Program-made: the position numbers and the translations under genes
From: Testudinibacter aquarius
Lineage (GTDB): Bacteria > Pseudomonadota > Gammaproteobacteria > Enterobacterales > Pasteurellaceae
DNA: 64,000 bases
NCBI RefSeq assembly: GCF_004342725.1
Contig: NZ_SMCP01000006.1
Coordinates: 124,001-188,000 of the forward strand
Direction of reading: 5' to 3'
Part shown: positions 50,512-59,440 of the stretch, piece after piece
Position numbering within the stretch: the first letter of the stretch is position 1
Layout of the letters: the number at the start of each line of letters is the position of its first letter
Notes under the pieces: model-generated
Databases searched by the model: none
What the model saw: only the letters and a program-made list of their open reading frames with translations
What the model was told of the DNA's origin: nothing

Positions 50512-50820
50512 CTAAATATGAAAAATGTGACTATTTCCTGTTGGCATTTCGACCGCAAGGCTGAGTTTACCCCCCATTGTTTCAACATAACGTTTTAAAG
50601 TGGAAAGTTTTAATTCATTGCCTCGTTGTTCAATTTGAGCGACCGCAGGCTGAGATATTCCAAGCGCTTGCGCCAAGTCCTTTTGAGAAAGCTCCATTTC
50701 TTCCCGCAATTGAGATAGACCAACTTCAAGGATTAATTCTTGTGCTTTCTCATGAATTTTAGCTTGGCGTTCAGCTGGCAATCTCGCCATTATTTCATCT
50801 AATGTAATATATTTTTTCAT
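50512..50820 (-). CDS. XRE-family antitoxin (HigA-like)
   Basis: A 102-residue helix-turn-helix protein. The HTH is LSQKDLAQALGISQPAVAQIEQRG (about residues 43-66), preceded by a helical region typical of HigA-type antitoxins with the toxin gene upstream. It lies 1 bp after the toxin gene on the same strand. It should neutralise the toxin and repress the operon through the large palindrome at 51194-51232. Confidence 0.88.
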   Translation of the reverse strand: MKKYITLDEIMARLPAERQAKIHEKAQELILEVGLSQLREEMELSQKDLAQALGISQPAVAQIEQRGNELKLSTLKRYVETMGGKLSLAVEMPTGNSHIFHI

Positions 50821-50821
50821 A

Positions 50822-51184
50822 TTATTTCTCTAGCATTTTCAAGTAATTGGTGAATTCGTTATCTGCGATACGGATCATTTTTTCGTAAAATCGTTTATCA
50901 TTACTTTTATCGCCAGCACACAACACAATTGCTTGACGAAGCGGATCGAATGCAAAAAATGCTCGAAGTGGTGATCCCTGATGTTGAATACGCAATTCTT
51001 TCATATTAGCATATTTAGAACCTTTGATAGTATCAGCGTAAGGTCGTGATAACTTATGCCCTTCGTTCTTTAAGAGGTGAAGGTAAGCGAGCACGCTATC
51101 TTGAGTATCTTCATCTTGCGCTAGTAACCATGTATCAAAACGCTCAGTAGTAATTACTACCCAGTGGACTATATTTTTCATCAT
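50822..51184 (-). CDS. HigB-type toxin (phage Gp49-like, RelE superfamily)
   Basis: A 120-residue protein of the Gp49/HigB family. It has the conserved VLAYLHLLKNEGHKLSRPYADTIKGSKYANMKELRI stretch, then LRAFFAFDPLRQAIVLCAGDKSNDKRFYEKMI, where the basic catalytic residues of this group lie. Toxin first, antitoxin second, as in higBA. ATG 51184 is immediately followed by a second ATG at 51181. Likely a ribosome-dependent mRNA endonuclease. The pair sits between ftsH and gntR, with lower G+C than its neighbours. Confidence 0.87.
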   Translation of the reverse strand: MMKNIVHWVVITTERFDTWLLAQDEDTQDSVLAYLHLLKNEGHKLSRPYADTIKGSKYANMKELRIQHQGSPLRAFFAFDPLRQAIVLCAGDKSNDKRFYEKMIRIADNEFTNYLKMLEK

Positions 51185-51193
51185 TCCATTCGA

Positions 51194-51232
51194 TAAGTTT
51201 CAGCTTATAATTATTTTATAAGCTGAAACTTA
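51194..51232. promoter_or_regulatory. Large palindromic operator upstream of the higBA-like operon
   Basis: Perfect 17-bp arms, TAAGTTTCAGCTTATAA and TTATAAGCTGAAACTTA, flank a 5-nt centre. A TTGACT element on the minus strand (plus-strand 51235-51240) abuts it and may be the -35 box. A second inverted repeat (ATAAGTCA at 51232 and TGACTTAT at 51250) overlaps the outer edge. The layout fits antitoxin autorepression. Confidence 0.78.
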
Positions 51233-51308
51233 TAAGTCAATCGTTATTTTGACTTATCTACAGGGATAATTTGAAGATTTTCTCAGTAAAATTACAGCCA
51301 CTCTGCGC

Positions 51309-52307
51309 TTATAAACTCTCACCTAAATGAATTTTAAAGCCGGTATCAATAATTTCCTGTGCGATGGTGATGCCGTTTAGGCGGTCGATGATTTCTTGGG
51401 CGGCAATTTTGCCGATTTCAAAGCGGGGAGTGATGACTGAGGCAAGCTGTGGCGTCATCGCTTGTCCAACGTTGTGGCCGTGAAAACCGGCGATGGCGAT
51501 GCGTTGTGAGATCGGAATACCTTGTCGTTGGCACTCGAATACCGCACCGATTGCCAAGTCGTCATTGGTGCATAAAATGCCGTCAGTATTTGGGCGTTGT
51601 GAGATAATTTGCCGCAACTGCTGTGCACCTAAACTGAAGGATGATGCTTGTTCGGTAAGCAGCTTATAGGGCTGCAACCGATGTTGTAGCATCGCCTTTT
51701 CATAACCCTCAATCTTCTGCAGAGTACGCTGATCCATCCGTGCGGCAAAATAAACAATATTTTTGCGCCCTTGCTGAATCATGGCTTCGGTCATCTGTTG
51801 TGATGCCAAGCGATTATCAAAGCCGACGGCTTGCGCCACCGGTTTACTATGCTTCAGATCCATGATTTCGATAATCGGAATATTGGCAACCTGCAGCATT
51901 TTCAGTGCCTGTTTGCTGTGCACGTTTTCTGACAGAATCAGCGCATCAACATTATACGAGAGTAACGAACGAATCCGCTGCTCTTCAATTTCAGGTGAGT
52001 AACCAAAATGTGCCAGCATCGTTTGGTAGCCCGACAGCTCGGTCACCGATTCAATGCCTTTGATCACATCGGCAAACACTTGGTTGGTCAGCGATGGCAC
52101 TAACACACCGATGGCATGGCTTTTGGCGCTCGACATAATGCGTGAGGCGACATTGGGAATATAGCCGAACTGTTCGATTGCAGCTGCGATTTTTTCTCGC
52201 GTGGCAGGGGCGACGGTTTTAGGATCGCGCAGATAGCGGCTCACGGTCATTTTGGTGATGCCGAGATGGTTGGCGATGTCTTGCAGAACCGGTCGTTTAT
52301 GTTGCAT
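51309..52307 (-). CDS. gntR: LacI-family gluconate regulator GntR
   Basis: A 332-residue LacI-type repressor very similar throughout to E. coli GntR (HKRPVLQDIANHLGITKMTVSRYLRDP, VLVPSLTNQVFADVIKGIESVTE, GYQTMLAHFGYSPE, FCTNDDLAIGAVFECQR-like, AIAGFHGHNVGQAM). E. coli GntR represses gluconate uptake and kinase genes. No gluconate gene is adjacent; here it lies after oppF on the same strand. I start at ATG 52307, with GGAAAG upstream; the 8-residue longer reading is weaker. Confidence 0.87.
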   Translation of the reverse strand: MQHKRPVLQDIANHLGITKMTVSRYLRDPKTVAPATREKIAAAIEQFGYIPNVASRIMSSAKSHAIGVLVPSLTNQVFADVIKGIESVTELSGYQTMLAHFGYSPEIEEQRIRSLLSYNVDALILSENVHSKQALKMLQVANIPIIEIMDLKHSKPVAQAVGFDNRLASQQMTEAMIQQGRKNIVYFAARMDQRTLQKIEGYEKAMLQHRLQPYKLLTEQASSFSLGAQQLRQIISQRPNTDGILCTNDDLAIGAVFECQRQGIPISQRIAIAGFHGHNVGQAMTPQLASVITPRFEIGKIAAQEIIDRLNGITIAQEIIDTGFKIHLGESL

Positions 52308-52324
52308 AGCTTTCCATATGGCTG

Positions 52325-52361
52325 ACCGCACTTTGCTGATTGAGCAGTATCAAAGTGCGGT
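52325..52361. terminator. Inverted USS hairpin between oppF and gntR
   Basis: ACCGCACTTTG and CAAAGTGCGGT form an 11-bp perfect stem with a 15-nt loop, 7 bp after the oppF stop. No T-run follows on the minus strand, so termination may be partial. Confidence 0.55.
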
Positions 52362-52367
52362 GCAGGT

Positions 52368-53360
52368 TTACACTTTAAAGCAGGCGACCAAATGCTGTGG
52401 TTCGCCGAGTAATAACGGCTTATCCAACGTGCAGTGGCTGTCGGCAATCGGGCAACGGGTGCGGAACACGCAGCCGGACGGCGGATTAATCGGTGAAGGC
52501 AAGTCGCCTTCCAACAGCTGAATCTGCTTATTGCGTTCCAGCTTCGGATCGGGAATCGGCACCGCAGACATCAACGCTTTGGTATAAGGGTGTTTGGTGT
52601 GTTGGAAAACGGAACGATAATCCCCCAGCTCCACCGCATTGCCCAAATACATCACCAACACGCGATCGGAAATGTGTTTGATCACCGACAGATCGTGGGC
52701 GATAAAAATCAGTGAAAGCCCCATCTCTTGTTGCAACGATTTCAGCAGATTGACAACCTGAGCTTGGATTGAAACATCCAATGCCGACACCGGTTCGTCA
52801 CAGATGATCAGCTTTGGCTCGATAATTAAGGCGCGTGCAATACCGATCCGCTGGCATTGTCCGCCAGAAAATTCGTGCGGATAGCGGTTGATCAGATTCG
52901 GCAGCAACCCGACCTTCTCCATCATATTCTGCACTCGCTGCTTAATCTCGTGGCGTTTCAAGTGCGGTTGGTAAACCTTTAACGGCTCGGCAATAATATC
53001 GCCGATGGTCATGCGCGGGTCAAGCGATGCCAGCGGATCCTGAAAAATCATCTGAATATCATTACGCAGTGCTTTCCATTGTTTGCTGTTTTGGCTGCTT
53101 AAATCTTTTCCCAGCCACAGCATTTTGCCACCGGCGGATTTGACCAACCCGATAATGGCACGAGCCAAGGTGGACTTTCCACAACCGGATTCGCCGACCA
53201 CGCCCAGTGTTTCGCCCTGATAGAGTTTGAACGACACTTGATTCACGGCTTTCAGCGTTTGCGCTTTGCTGAAAAGCGCACCTTTATCTTTTTTAATTTT
53301 GAAATGGACGCTTAAATTATCCACTTCGAGCAATAAATTGTTGTTATTTTCACGTTGCAT
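52368..53360 (-). CDS. oppF: Oligopeptide ABC transporter ATP-binding protein OppF
   Basis: A 330-residue ATPase with Walker A GESGCGKST, signature FSGGQCQRIGIARAL and Walker B LIICDEPVSALDVS. The C-terminal oligopeptide-transporter extension contains cysteines (GCVFRTRCPIADSHC and a later Cys), as in Opp/Dpp ATPases, where they can hold an iron-sulfur cluster. Last gene of oppABCDF, 9 bp after oppD. Confidence 0.94.
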   Translation of the reverse strand: MQRENNNNLLLEVDNLSVHFKIKKDKGALFSKAQTLKAVNQVSFKLYQGETLGVVGESGCGKSTLARAIIGLVKSAGGKMLWLGKDLSSQNSKQWKALRNDIQMIFQDPLASLDPRMTIGDIIAEPLKVYQPHLKRHEIKQRVQNMMEKVGLLPNLINRYPHEFSGGQCQRIGIARALIIEPKLIICDEPVSALDVSIQAQVVNLLKSLQQEMGLSLIFIAHDLSVIKHISDRVLVMYLGNAVELGDYRSVFQHTKHPYTKALMSAVPIPDPKLERNKQIQLLEGDLPSPINPPSGCVFRTRCPIADSHCTLDKPLLLGEPQHLVACFKV

Positions 53361-53369
53361 CGGTTACTC

Positions 53370-54350
53370 CTACGACATTTCCGCAATCGGAATAAAACAA
53401 GCCCGCAGGCGATTGCCGTCAAAGCGGCGTAAAGGTGGTGCCTGCACACATTGTGCGGTGGCATGGCGACAGCGTGGCTGAAACGGGCAGCCTTGCGGTA
53501 AATTCAATAGATTTGGCGGATTGCCGGGAATCGTAATCAAGGTATTCGACTCTTCATTGAGTTTGGGTACTGCATTGATCAATCCTATGGAGTACGGATG
53601 GGTTGGCTGGTAGAAAATTTGTTCGGCAGAACCATATTCCATGGTGCGTCCGGCATACATCACCAACACATTGTCACAAATTCCGGCAACCACACCCAAA
53701 TCATGAGTGATCATGATAATTGCGGTGTTGAACTCCTGTTTCAGATCATTTAGCAGCAACATAATTTGTGCCTGCACGGTTACATCAAGTGCGGTGGTCG
53801 GTTCATCGGCAATCAACAGTTTTGGACGGCACAACAGCGCCATCGCGATCATCACCCGTTGTCGCATGCCGCCGGAAAATTCGTGTGGATACATCTCCAT
53901 GCGTTTTTTGGCTTCCGGCATTTTCACCGCGTCCAACATTGCCAGCGATTCTAGATAAGCTGTTTTGCGATCAAGCCCTTTATGCAGCATCAGCACTTCC
54001 ATCAACTGCTCTTTGACTTTCATATAAGGATTGAGTGAGGTCATCGGATCTTGGAAAATCATCGCAATCTGCTCGGCACGCAGCCGGTTCAGCGCTTTTT
54101 TCGGCAGATTCAGAATCTCTTCGCCGTTGAATTTGGCAGAACCTTCAACTCGTCCGTTGTCAGCGAGCAACCCCATTAACGCAAAAGCCGTTTGTGACTT
54201 GCCGGAGCCGGATTCGCCGACAATCCCCAGCGTTTGCCCGGCTTGCAGCGCAAAGGTTAAATTGTTGACCGCAGTGACATCGCCGTCATGGGTTTTGAAA
54301 ATGACACGCAGATCGTTGACATCAAGTAATAAATTAGGTTTTGTCATCAT
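53370..54350 (-). CDS. oppD: Oligopeptide ABC transporter ATP-binding protein OppD
   Basis: A 326-residue ATPase with Walker A GESGSGKSQ, signature FSGGMRQRVMIAMAL and Walker B LLIADEPTTALDVT. The C-terminal extension carries GCPFQPRCRHATAQC and a downstream Cys. It partners OppF on the cytoplasmic face of OppBC. ATGATG at its start; 6 bp after oppC. Confidence 0.94.
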   Translation of the reverse strand: MMTKPNLLLDVNDLRVIFKTHDGDVTAVNNLTFALQAGQTLGIVGESGSGKSQTAFALMGLLADNGRVEGSAKFNGEEILNLPKKALNRLRAEQIAMIFQDPMTSLNPYMKVKEQLMEVLMLHKGLDRKTAYLESLAMLDAVKMPEAKKRMEMYPHEFSGGMRQRVMIAMALLCRPKLLIADEPTTALDVTVQAQIMLLLNDLKQEFNTAIIMITHDLGVVAGICDNVLVMYAGRTMEYGSAEQIFYQPTHPYSIGLINAVPKLNEESNTLITIPGNPPNLLNLPQGCPFQPRCRHATAQCVQAPPLRRFDGNRLRACFIPIAEMS

Positions 54351-54356
54351 CTTTCC

Positions 54357-55277
54357 TTAACGATCTTTCGGGTCGAGGGCATCACGCAGGCCATCGCCGA
54401 TAAAATTAAAACAGAACAGGGTTGTGACCAAAAATAGTGCCGGAAAAACCAGTAGCCACGGCATATATTCCATCGAACGTGCGCCGTCGTTGAGCAAGCC
54501 GCCCCAGCTGCTCAGCGGTTCTTGCGTGCCTAAGCCCAAAAAGCTGAGGAAGGATTCAAATAAAATCATACCCGGCACCAACAGCGAAGCATACACCACC
54601 ACTACGCCCAACACATTGGGCACGATATGGCGCCAGATAATCTGACGGGTCGGCACGCCACAGACAATGGCCGCCTCGACAAATTCTTTGCGTTTCAAGC
54701 TTAAGGTTTGCCCACGCACGATCCGCGCCATGTCCAGCCACGACACCATGCCGATGGCAACGAAGATCAACAGAATATTCTGCCCGAAAAAGGTGACCAG
54801 CAAGATCACAAAGAACATAAACGGAAAAGAGTTAAGAATTTCTAAAATCCGCATCATCACCGCATCGGTTTTGCCGCCGACATAGCCCGATGTTGCCCCG
54901 TACAGCGTGCCGACCAACACCGCAATTAATGCGCCGGCAACCCCGACCAGCAGTGAAATTCGCCCGCCGATAGCAACTCGCACCAATAAATCACGGCCGG
55001 AAGAGTCTGTGCCAAAATAGTGCATGCTTTCCATATCCGGCGGCGCGGACATCATGTTCCAATCGGTTTCGTCAAACGGAAACGGCATCAGCATTGGCGC
55101 GAAAATCACAAATAATGTGATCAGCAACAGGATAAACAGGCTGACTAATGCGGCTCGATTATGGAAGAAACGGCGTTTGGCGTCTTGCCATAAGCTACGC
55201 CCTTCCACTTCTTGTTGTTGTGCCAAATTATTGGCGAGTTTTTCGACCATTTCGGTGTTTTGTTGTTTAATTAACAT
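54357..55277 (-). CDS. oppC: Oligopeptide ABC transporter permease OppC
   Basis: A 306-residue inner-membrane permease with an N-terminal cytoplasmic helix region, six transmembrane helices and the EAA loop (KEFVEAAIVCGVPTRQIIWRHIVPN). The segment YFGTDSSGRDLLVRVAIGGRISL is typical of OppC/DppC. 14 bp after oppB. Confidence 0.94.
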   Translation of the reverse strand: MLIKQQNTEMVEKLANNLAQQQEVEGRSLWQDAKRRFFHNRAALVSLFILLLITLFVIFAPMLMPFPFDETDWNMMSAPPDMESMHYFGTDSSGRDLLVRVAIGGRISLLVGVAGALIAVLVGTLYGATSGYVGGKTDAVMMRILEILNSFPFMFFVILLVTFFGQNILLIFVAIGMVSWLDMARIVRGQTLSLKRKEFVEAAIVCGVPTRQIIWRHIVPNVLGVVVVYASLLVPGMILFESFLSFLGLGTQEPLSSWGGLLNDGARSMEYMPWLLVFPALFLVTTLFCFNFIGDGLRDALDPKDR

Positions 55278-55291
55278 AGTACAGCGTTCCC

Positions 55292-56212
55292 TTAATAGCG
55301 AATTTTCGGATCGATTACGGCATATAAAATATCCACAACCGCATTAAAGGTGATGGTCAAGGCTCCAACCAAAATGGTCAGGCTTAACACCAAGGAGTAG
55401 TCACGATTCAGCGCACCGTTGACAAACAGTTGCCCGATGCCCGGCAAGCCGAAGATGCTTTCGATCACCATTGAACCGGTGATGATTCCGACAAATGCCG
55501 GCCCCATGTAGGAGATCACCGGCAGCAGCGCCGGACGCAGTGCATGCTTAAGAATAATCCGATGTGCCGGCAAGCCTTTGGCTTTAGCGGTGCGGATAAA
55601 ATTGGAGTGCAACACTTCAATCATCGAGCCGCGCGTGATCCGCGCAATGCTGGCAATGTAAGAGAGTGAAAGTGCGGTCATCGGCATCAGCATATTGATC
55701 AGCATACCGCCGTTCCAGCCACCGCCCGGCAGCCATTTCAGGGTGATAGAAAAGATCAGCACTAACAGCGGCGCCACCACGAAACTGGGGATCACAACCC
55801 CGGTCATGGCAAAGGTCATAATTAGGTAATCGATCCATTTGTTTTGTCTTATGGCGGCAATAGTCCCGGCAGTGATGCCGAATGTCAGAGCAATCAAAAA
55901 AGCGGAAAAGCCCAGTTTCAACGAAACCGGAAATGCCTGTGCCACCAATTGATTGACGGTGAAATCTTTATATTTGAATGACGGCCCAAAATCGCCGTGC
56001 GCCAAATTTTTTAAATAGAGCAGATATTGCGTATGAATCGGCTTGTCCAAATGGTATTTGGCTTCAATATTTGCCATCACTTCCGGCGGATAATTTTTTT
56101 CGCTGGAAAACGGACTGCCCGGGGCGAGCCGCATCATAAAAAAAGAGAGAGTAATCAACACAAATAGTGTCGGAATCGCCTGTAAAATTCGGCGAAGAAT
56201 GAGTGTCAGCAT
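55292..56212 (-). CDS. oppB: Oligopeptide ABC transporter permease OppB
   Basis: A 306-residue permease (six transmembrane helices) starting LTLILRRILQAIPTLFVL and with the EAA loop (NFIRTAKAKGLPAHRIILKHALRP). The length and motifs are those of OppB. It lies 126 bp after oppA; that gap holds two hairpins that may make oppA more abundant than the membrane subunits. Confidence 0.94.
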   Translation of the reverse strand: MLTLILRRILQAIPTLFVLITLSFFMMRLAPGSPFSSEKNYPPEVMANIEAKYHLDKPIHTQYLLYLKNLAHGDFGPSFKYKDFTVNQLVAQAFPVSLKLGFSAFLIALTFGITAGTIAAIRQNKWIDYLIMTFAMTGVVIPSFVVAPLLVLIFSITLKWLPGGGWNGGMLINMLMPMTALSLSYIASIARITRGSMIEVLHSNFIRTAKAKGLPAHRIILKHALRPALLPVISYMGPAFVGIITGSMVIESIFGLPGIGQLFVNGALNRDYSLVLSLTILVGALTITFNAVVDILYAVIDPKIRY

Positions 56213-56246
56213 AGTAATAATCTAAAAGTCAATCGTTTATCAATTA

Positions 56247-56275
56247 AAAGTGCGGTCAGCGTTCTACCGCACTTT
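56247..56275. terminator. USS hairpin in the oppA-oppB spacer
   Basis: AAAGTGCGGT and ACCGCACTTT form a 10-bp perfect stem with a 9-nt loop. It is downstream of oppA on the minus strand and may attenuate transcription into oppBCDF. Confidence 0.6.
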
Positions 56276-56303
56276 CGATATGGAATCTAATGGCGTTAAC
56301 CAA

Positions 56304-56332
56304 GCCCCGTTCGAAGGCTATTCGAACAGGGC
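56304..56332. other. Second hairpin immediately after the oppA stop
   Basis: GCCCCGTTCGAA and TTCGAACAGGGC pair with one mismatch around GGCTA, 6 bp past the oppA stop. Such stem-loops after binding-protein genes often stabilise the upstream mRNA. Confidence 0.6.
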
Positions 56333-56338
56333 AGGCGG

Positions 56339-57976
56339 TTATTGCTTGATTAAATAAACATCTTTCAGATAGTAGTTTTGCCCCGGATGAGCGGAAGCAT
56401 AGCCTTTCACATACGGTTTGATCAGGCGCGGCTGAACATAGTGATACACCGGCACTGACGGCACGTCATTGCTGAAGAAAGTTTCAGCTTTGGCATAATC
56501 TTGCTGACGTTGTTCTTCAGTGTCCGCCAATTGTGCGTGTTTTACCGCAGCATCATATTCCGGATTTTTGTAAAACGCAGTATTGTTACTGCTGTCGGAC
56601 AGGAAGTAGTTCAAGAACGAAGTGGCTTCGTTATAGTCGGAACACCAGCCGGCACGGGCAACATCATAAGCGCCGTTGTGGCGTGAATCTAAATAGGTTT
56701 TCCACTCTTGGTTTTCCATTTTTGCATTCACCGCACCACCCAGATTTTGTTTCCAAATCGAAGATGCAGCAATAGCAATTTTCTTATGATTTTCCGATGT
56801 GTTATACAGAATATTGAAGTCTAACGGTTTTTGTTTAGTAAAACCGGCTTCAGCCAACAATTTTATCGCTTCTTCATTGCGTTTGGCTTGTGGCCATGCT
56901 GCCCATTCAGGATTAGTCAGTTTTTCACCGCCATTGATATACGGCGGGGTGAAATGATAGGCAGGCACTTGGCCTTGTGCGATCACTTTGTCGGTGATGA
57001 TATTGCGATCCAGCGCCAGACTCAGGGCTTGACGAACTCTCACGTCATCAAATGGCGCTTTTTTAGTGTTGATTTCATACACATAGGTACATAAAATCGG
57101 GCTGACATGCAACTCATTCGGCAGATCTTGCTTCAATTTAGAGAACATTTCAGGCGGAATTTCTTTGCCGGTCACATCGATTTCACCGGCACGGTAGCGG
57201 TTGACATCAGTGGTGGAAGATTCAATCGGCAGCAAAGTCACTTTGGTCAGCACAGTGTTGGCGGCGTCCCAATAGTTTGGATTAGGCGACAGTTCGCTTT
57301 TTTCGTTGACAATCAATCGGTCTAGCTTAAAGGCGCCGTTGCCGACAATATTTTCTGCTTTGGTCCACTGGTCACCAAATTTTTCAATCGTGGCTTTGTG
57401 TACCGGAAATAAGACATAGTGTTCAACCAATTTGTCAGCATAAGGAATCGAAGCATCCAGTGTCAGTTGCAGCGTGTGATCATCTAAGGCTTTCACGCCA
57501 AGCGTATCCAGTGCTTTTTTGCCTTCGGTAATGTCACCGGCATTTTGCAATGTCAGGTATTTCAGATAAGTGGAGTACGGGGCAGCGGTTTTGGGGTCAA
57601 CCAAGCGTTGCCAGCTATAGACGAAGTCGTGAGCCGTGACCGGATCGCCGTTTGACCATTTAGCGTTGTCACGCAGATGGAAAGTCCAAGTTTTGAAATC
57701 GGCAGAGTGATCCCAAGATTTGGCAACACCGGGCAAAATATGCCCTTGCTCATCAGAGGTTACTAGGCCTTCAAACAGCTGGCGGGCATATTCACCTTCA
57801 ACTGAACCTTCCATTTTTTGCGGATCCAATGTGGCTGGATTAGCTGAAGCGTTATAAACCAATTCTTGTTTTGCGGCCAACTCGGTTCCGGCAGGTACAT
57901 TGGCAGCAAAAACAGAGCTACCCGCCAGCAAAGCAACAGCAAGTGCGGTATGAAGTTGAGAGAGTTTGAATGTCAT
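56339..57976 (-). CDS. oppA: Periplasmic oligopeptide-binding protein OppA
   Basis: A 545-residue substrate-binding protein of the SBP_bac_5 family. The signal peptide (LAVALLAGSSVFA) has no lipobox, so it is soluble in the periplasm. Hallmarks are TLDPQKMEGSVEGEYARQLFEGLV and the DDVRVRQALSLALDRNII region. In some Pasteurellaceae OppA also binds heme; that is family knowledge and not visible here. I choose ATG 57976, nine nucleotides after AGGAG, over a GTG two codons upstream. Confidence 0.95.
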   Translation of the reverse strand: MTFKLSQLHTALAVALLAGSSVFAANVPAGTELAAKQELVYNASANPATLDPQKMEGSVEGEYARQLFEGLVTSDEQGHILPGVAKSWDHSADFKTWTFHLRDNAKWSNGDPVTAHDFVYSWQRLVDPKTAAPYSTYLKYLTLQNAGDITEGKKALDTLGVKALDDHTLQLTLDASIPYADKLVEHYVLFPVHKATIEKFGDQWTKAENIVGNGAFKLDRLIVNEKSELSPNPNYWDAANTVLTKVTLLPIESSTTDVNRYRAGEIDVTGKEIPPEMFSKLKQDLPNELHVSPILCTYVYEINTKKAPFDDVRVRQALSLALDRNIITDKVIAQGQVPAYHFTPPYINGGEKLTNPEWAAWPQAKRNEEAIKLLAEAGFTKQKPLDFNILYNTSENHKKIAIAASSIWKQNLGGAVNAKMENQEWKTYLDSRHNGAYDVARAGWCSDYNEATSFLNYFLSDSSNNTAFYKNPEYDAAVKHAQLADTEEQRQQDYAKAETFFSNDVPSVPVYHYVQPRLIKPYVKGYASAHPGQNYYLKDVYLIKQ

Positions 57977-58007
57977 AGTCACGTACTCCTTATAGATGTT
58001 GTATTTT

Positions 58008-58040
58008 GAATTTCTATTTCAAAAATTTGAATAGAAATTC
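58008..58040. other. Palindrome in the oppA leader
   Basis: GAATTTCTATT and AATAGAAATTC form 11-bp perfect arms with an 11-nt AT-rich centre, 32 bp upstream of the oppA start. It could be an operator or a 5'-UTR stem. Confidence 0.55.
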
Positions 58041-58096
58041 ATTCTTCCACAAAAATTGAGTTTGTAAATAAGTAATATGTAAAATTACGAGAATTA

Positions 58097-58115
58097 TCAC
58101 GTTAAATAAACGTGA
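58097..58115. promoter_or_regulatory. Palindromic operator-like site between oppA and selD
   Basis: TCACGTT-AAATA-AACGTGA has 7-bp perfect arms. It sits in the divergent promoter region of oppA and selD. The regulator is unknown. Confidence 0.45.
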
Positions 58116-58251
58116 ACAGAGCTGATTTGCCTTTTATTTAAACAAAATCAGTGATTCAACTAAAAAAATAGCGCACTTTGCCCCCGTTCTGACAAAGATA
58201 GAGTACAATGATCCGCATTGCAGCAGAGAATAAGCAGAGGAGAAATAGAGG

Positions 58252-59340
58252 ATGAATGAGACAATTGATGCTACCGAGCAAGATTTCAACCGTGTCGTCA
58301 CAGAGGTGATCCGTCTGACCCAATACAGCCACGGCGCTGGCTGCGGCTGTAAAATTTCGCCAAAAGTGTTGGATCAGATTTTGCATACCGAAATGGAAAA
58401 ATTTCTCGATCCGCACTTGCTGGTCGGCAATGAGAGCCGAGATGATGCAGCGGTGTATGATATCGGCAACGACATCGGCATTATCAGCACCACCGATTTT
58501 TTTATGCCGATTGTGGATGATGCTTTCACTTTTGGGCGCATTGCGGCTACCAATGCCATCAGCGATATTTATGCGATGGGCGGCAAACCGATTATGGCGA
58601 TTGCGATTTTGGGGTTTCCGATCAGCAAATTGCCGCCGGACGTTGCGAGACGGATTGTTGATGGTGGGCGCACGGCTTGCCAAGAAGCCGGCATTTCACT
58701 GGCGGGTGGGCATTCGATCGACGCACCGGAGCCGATTTTCGGCTTGGCGGTCACCGGCATTGTGAACACTAAACGGCTGAAGCGCAATAATCAGGCGCAA
58801 GCCGATTGTGAATTGTATTTAACCAAACCGCTGGGAATCGGCATTTTGACCACTGCTGAGAAGAAAGGCAAATTAAAGCCTGAACACGAGCAGTTGGCGG
58901 CAGAAGTGATGTGCCAATTGAACCGTATCGGTGCTGAATTTTCTGAGATTGACGGCATCACCGCGATGACCGATGTCACCGGTTTTGGGCTGTTAGGGCA
59001 TTTGTCGGAAATTTGCCAAGGCTCGAATCTGGCAGCCGAAGTGGAGTTTGACCAGGTGCGCTTACTGGACGGCGTGATATACTATATTGAAAAAGGCTGT
59101 ATTCCGGGCGGTAACAAACGCAATTTCGACAGTTATGGCCATTTGGTGGCGCCAATGAGCGAGTTGCAACAAGCAGTGCTGTGCGATCCGCAAACTTCCG
59201 GCGGCTTGCTGATTGCGGTGAAACCGGATGCGGTTGCACAAGTGCAGGCGTTGGCAGCGGAAAATGGGGTTGAGCTGTTTAAAATCGGGCAGTTGCGCCA
59301 GCGAGAAAGCGCCACCGCACCACTGATTCAGGTGATTTAA
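58252..59340 (+). CDS. selD: Selenide, water dikinase SelD (cysteine form)
   Basis: A 362-residue enzyme that makes selenophosphate from selenide and ATP for selenocysteine and selenouridine synthesis. The active-site loop is [10 protein letters not shown] with Cys31 and Lys34, encoded by TGC; the H. influenzae enzyme has selenocysteine (TGA) at the Cys31 position, whereas E. coli has Cys. Other motifs are [30 protein letters not shown] and [18 protein letters not shown] provides a good start context. The usual neighbour in H. influenzae, msbB, is 56 kb away in this window. Confidence 0.95.
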   Translation: MNETIDATEQDFNRVVTEVIRLTQYSHGAGCGCKISPKVLDQILHTEMEKFLDPHLLVGNESRDDAAVYDIGNDIGIISTTDFFMPIVDDAFTFGRIAATNAISDIYAMGGKPIMAIAILGFPISKLPPDVARRIVDGGRTACQEAGISLAGGHSIDAPEPIFGLAVTGIVNTKRLKRNNQAQADCELYLTKPLGIGILTTAEKKGKLKPEHEQLAAEVMCQLNRIGAEFSEIDGITAMTDVTGFGLLGHLSEICQGSNLAAEVEFDQVRLLDGVIYYIEKGCIPGGNKRNFDSYGHLVAPMSELQQAVLCDPQTSGGLLIAVKPDAVAQVQALAAENGVELFKIGQLRQRESATAPLIQVI

Positions 59341-59440
59341 ACCGGATTTTGCCAAAGGCGATCCAAAGTGCGGTGATGTACAACGCAGGTCAATCAATCG
59401 CTAATTAATCAATAATGAAAAATACACGAGAGGAGTTTTT

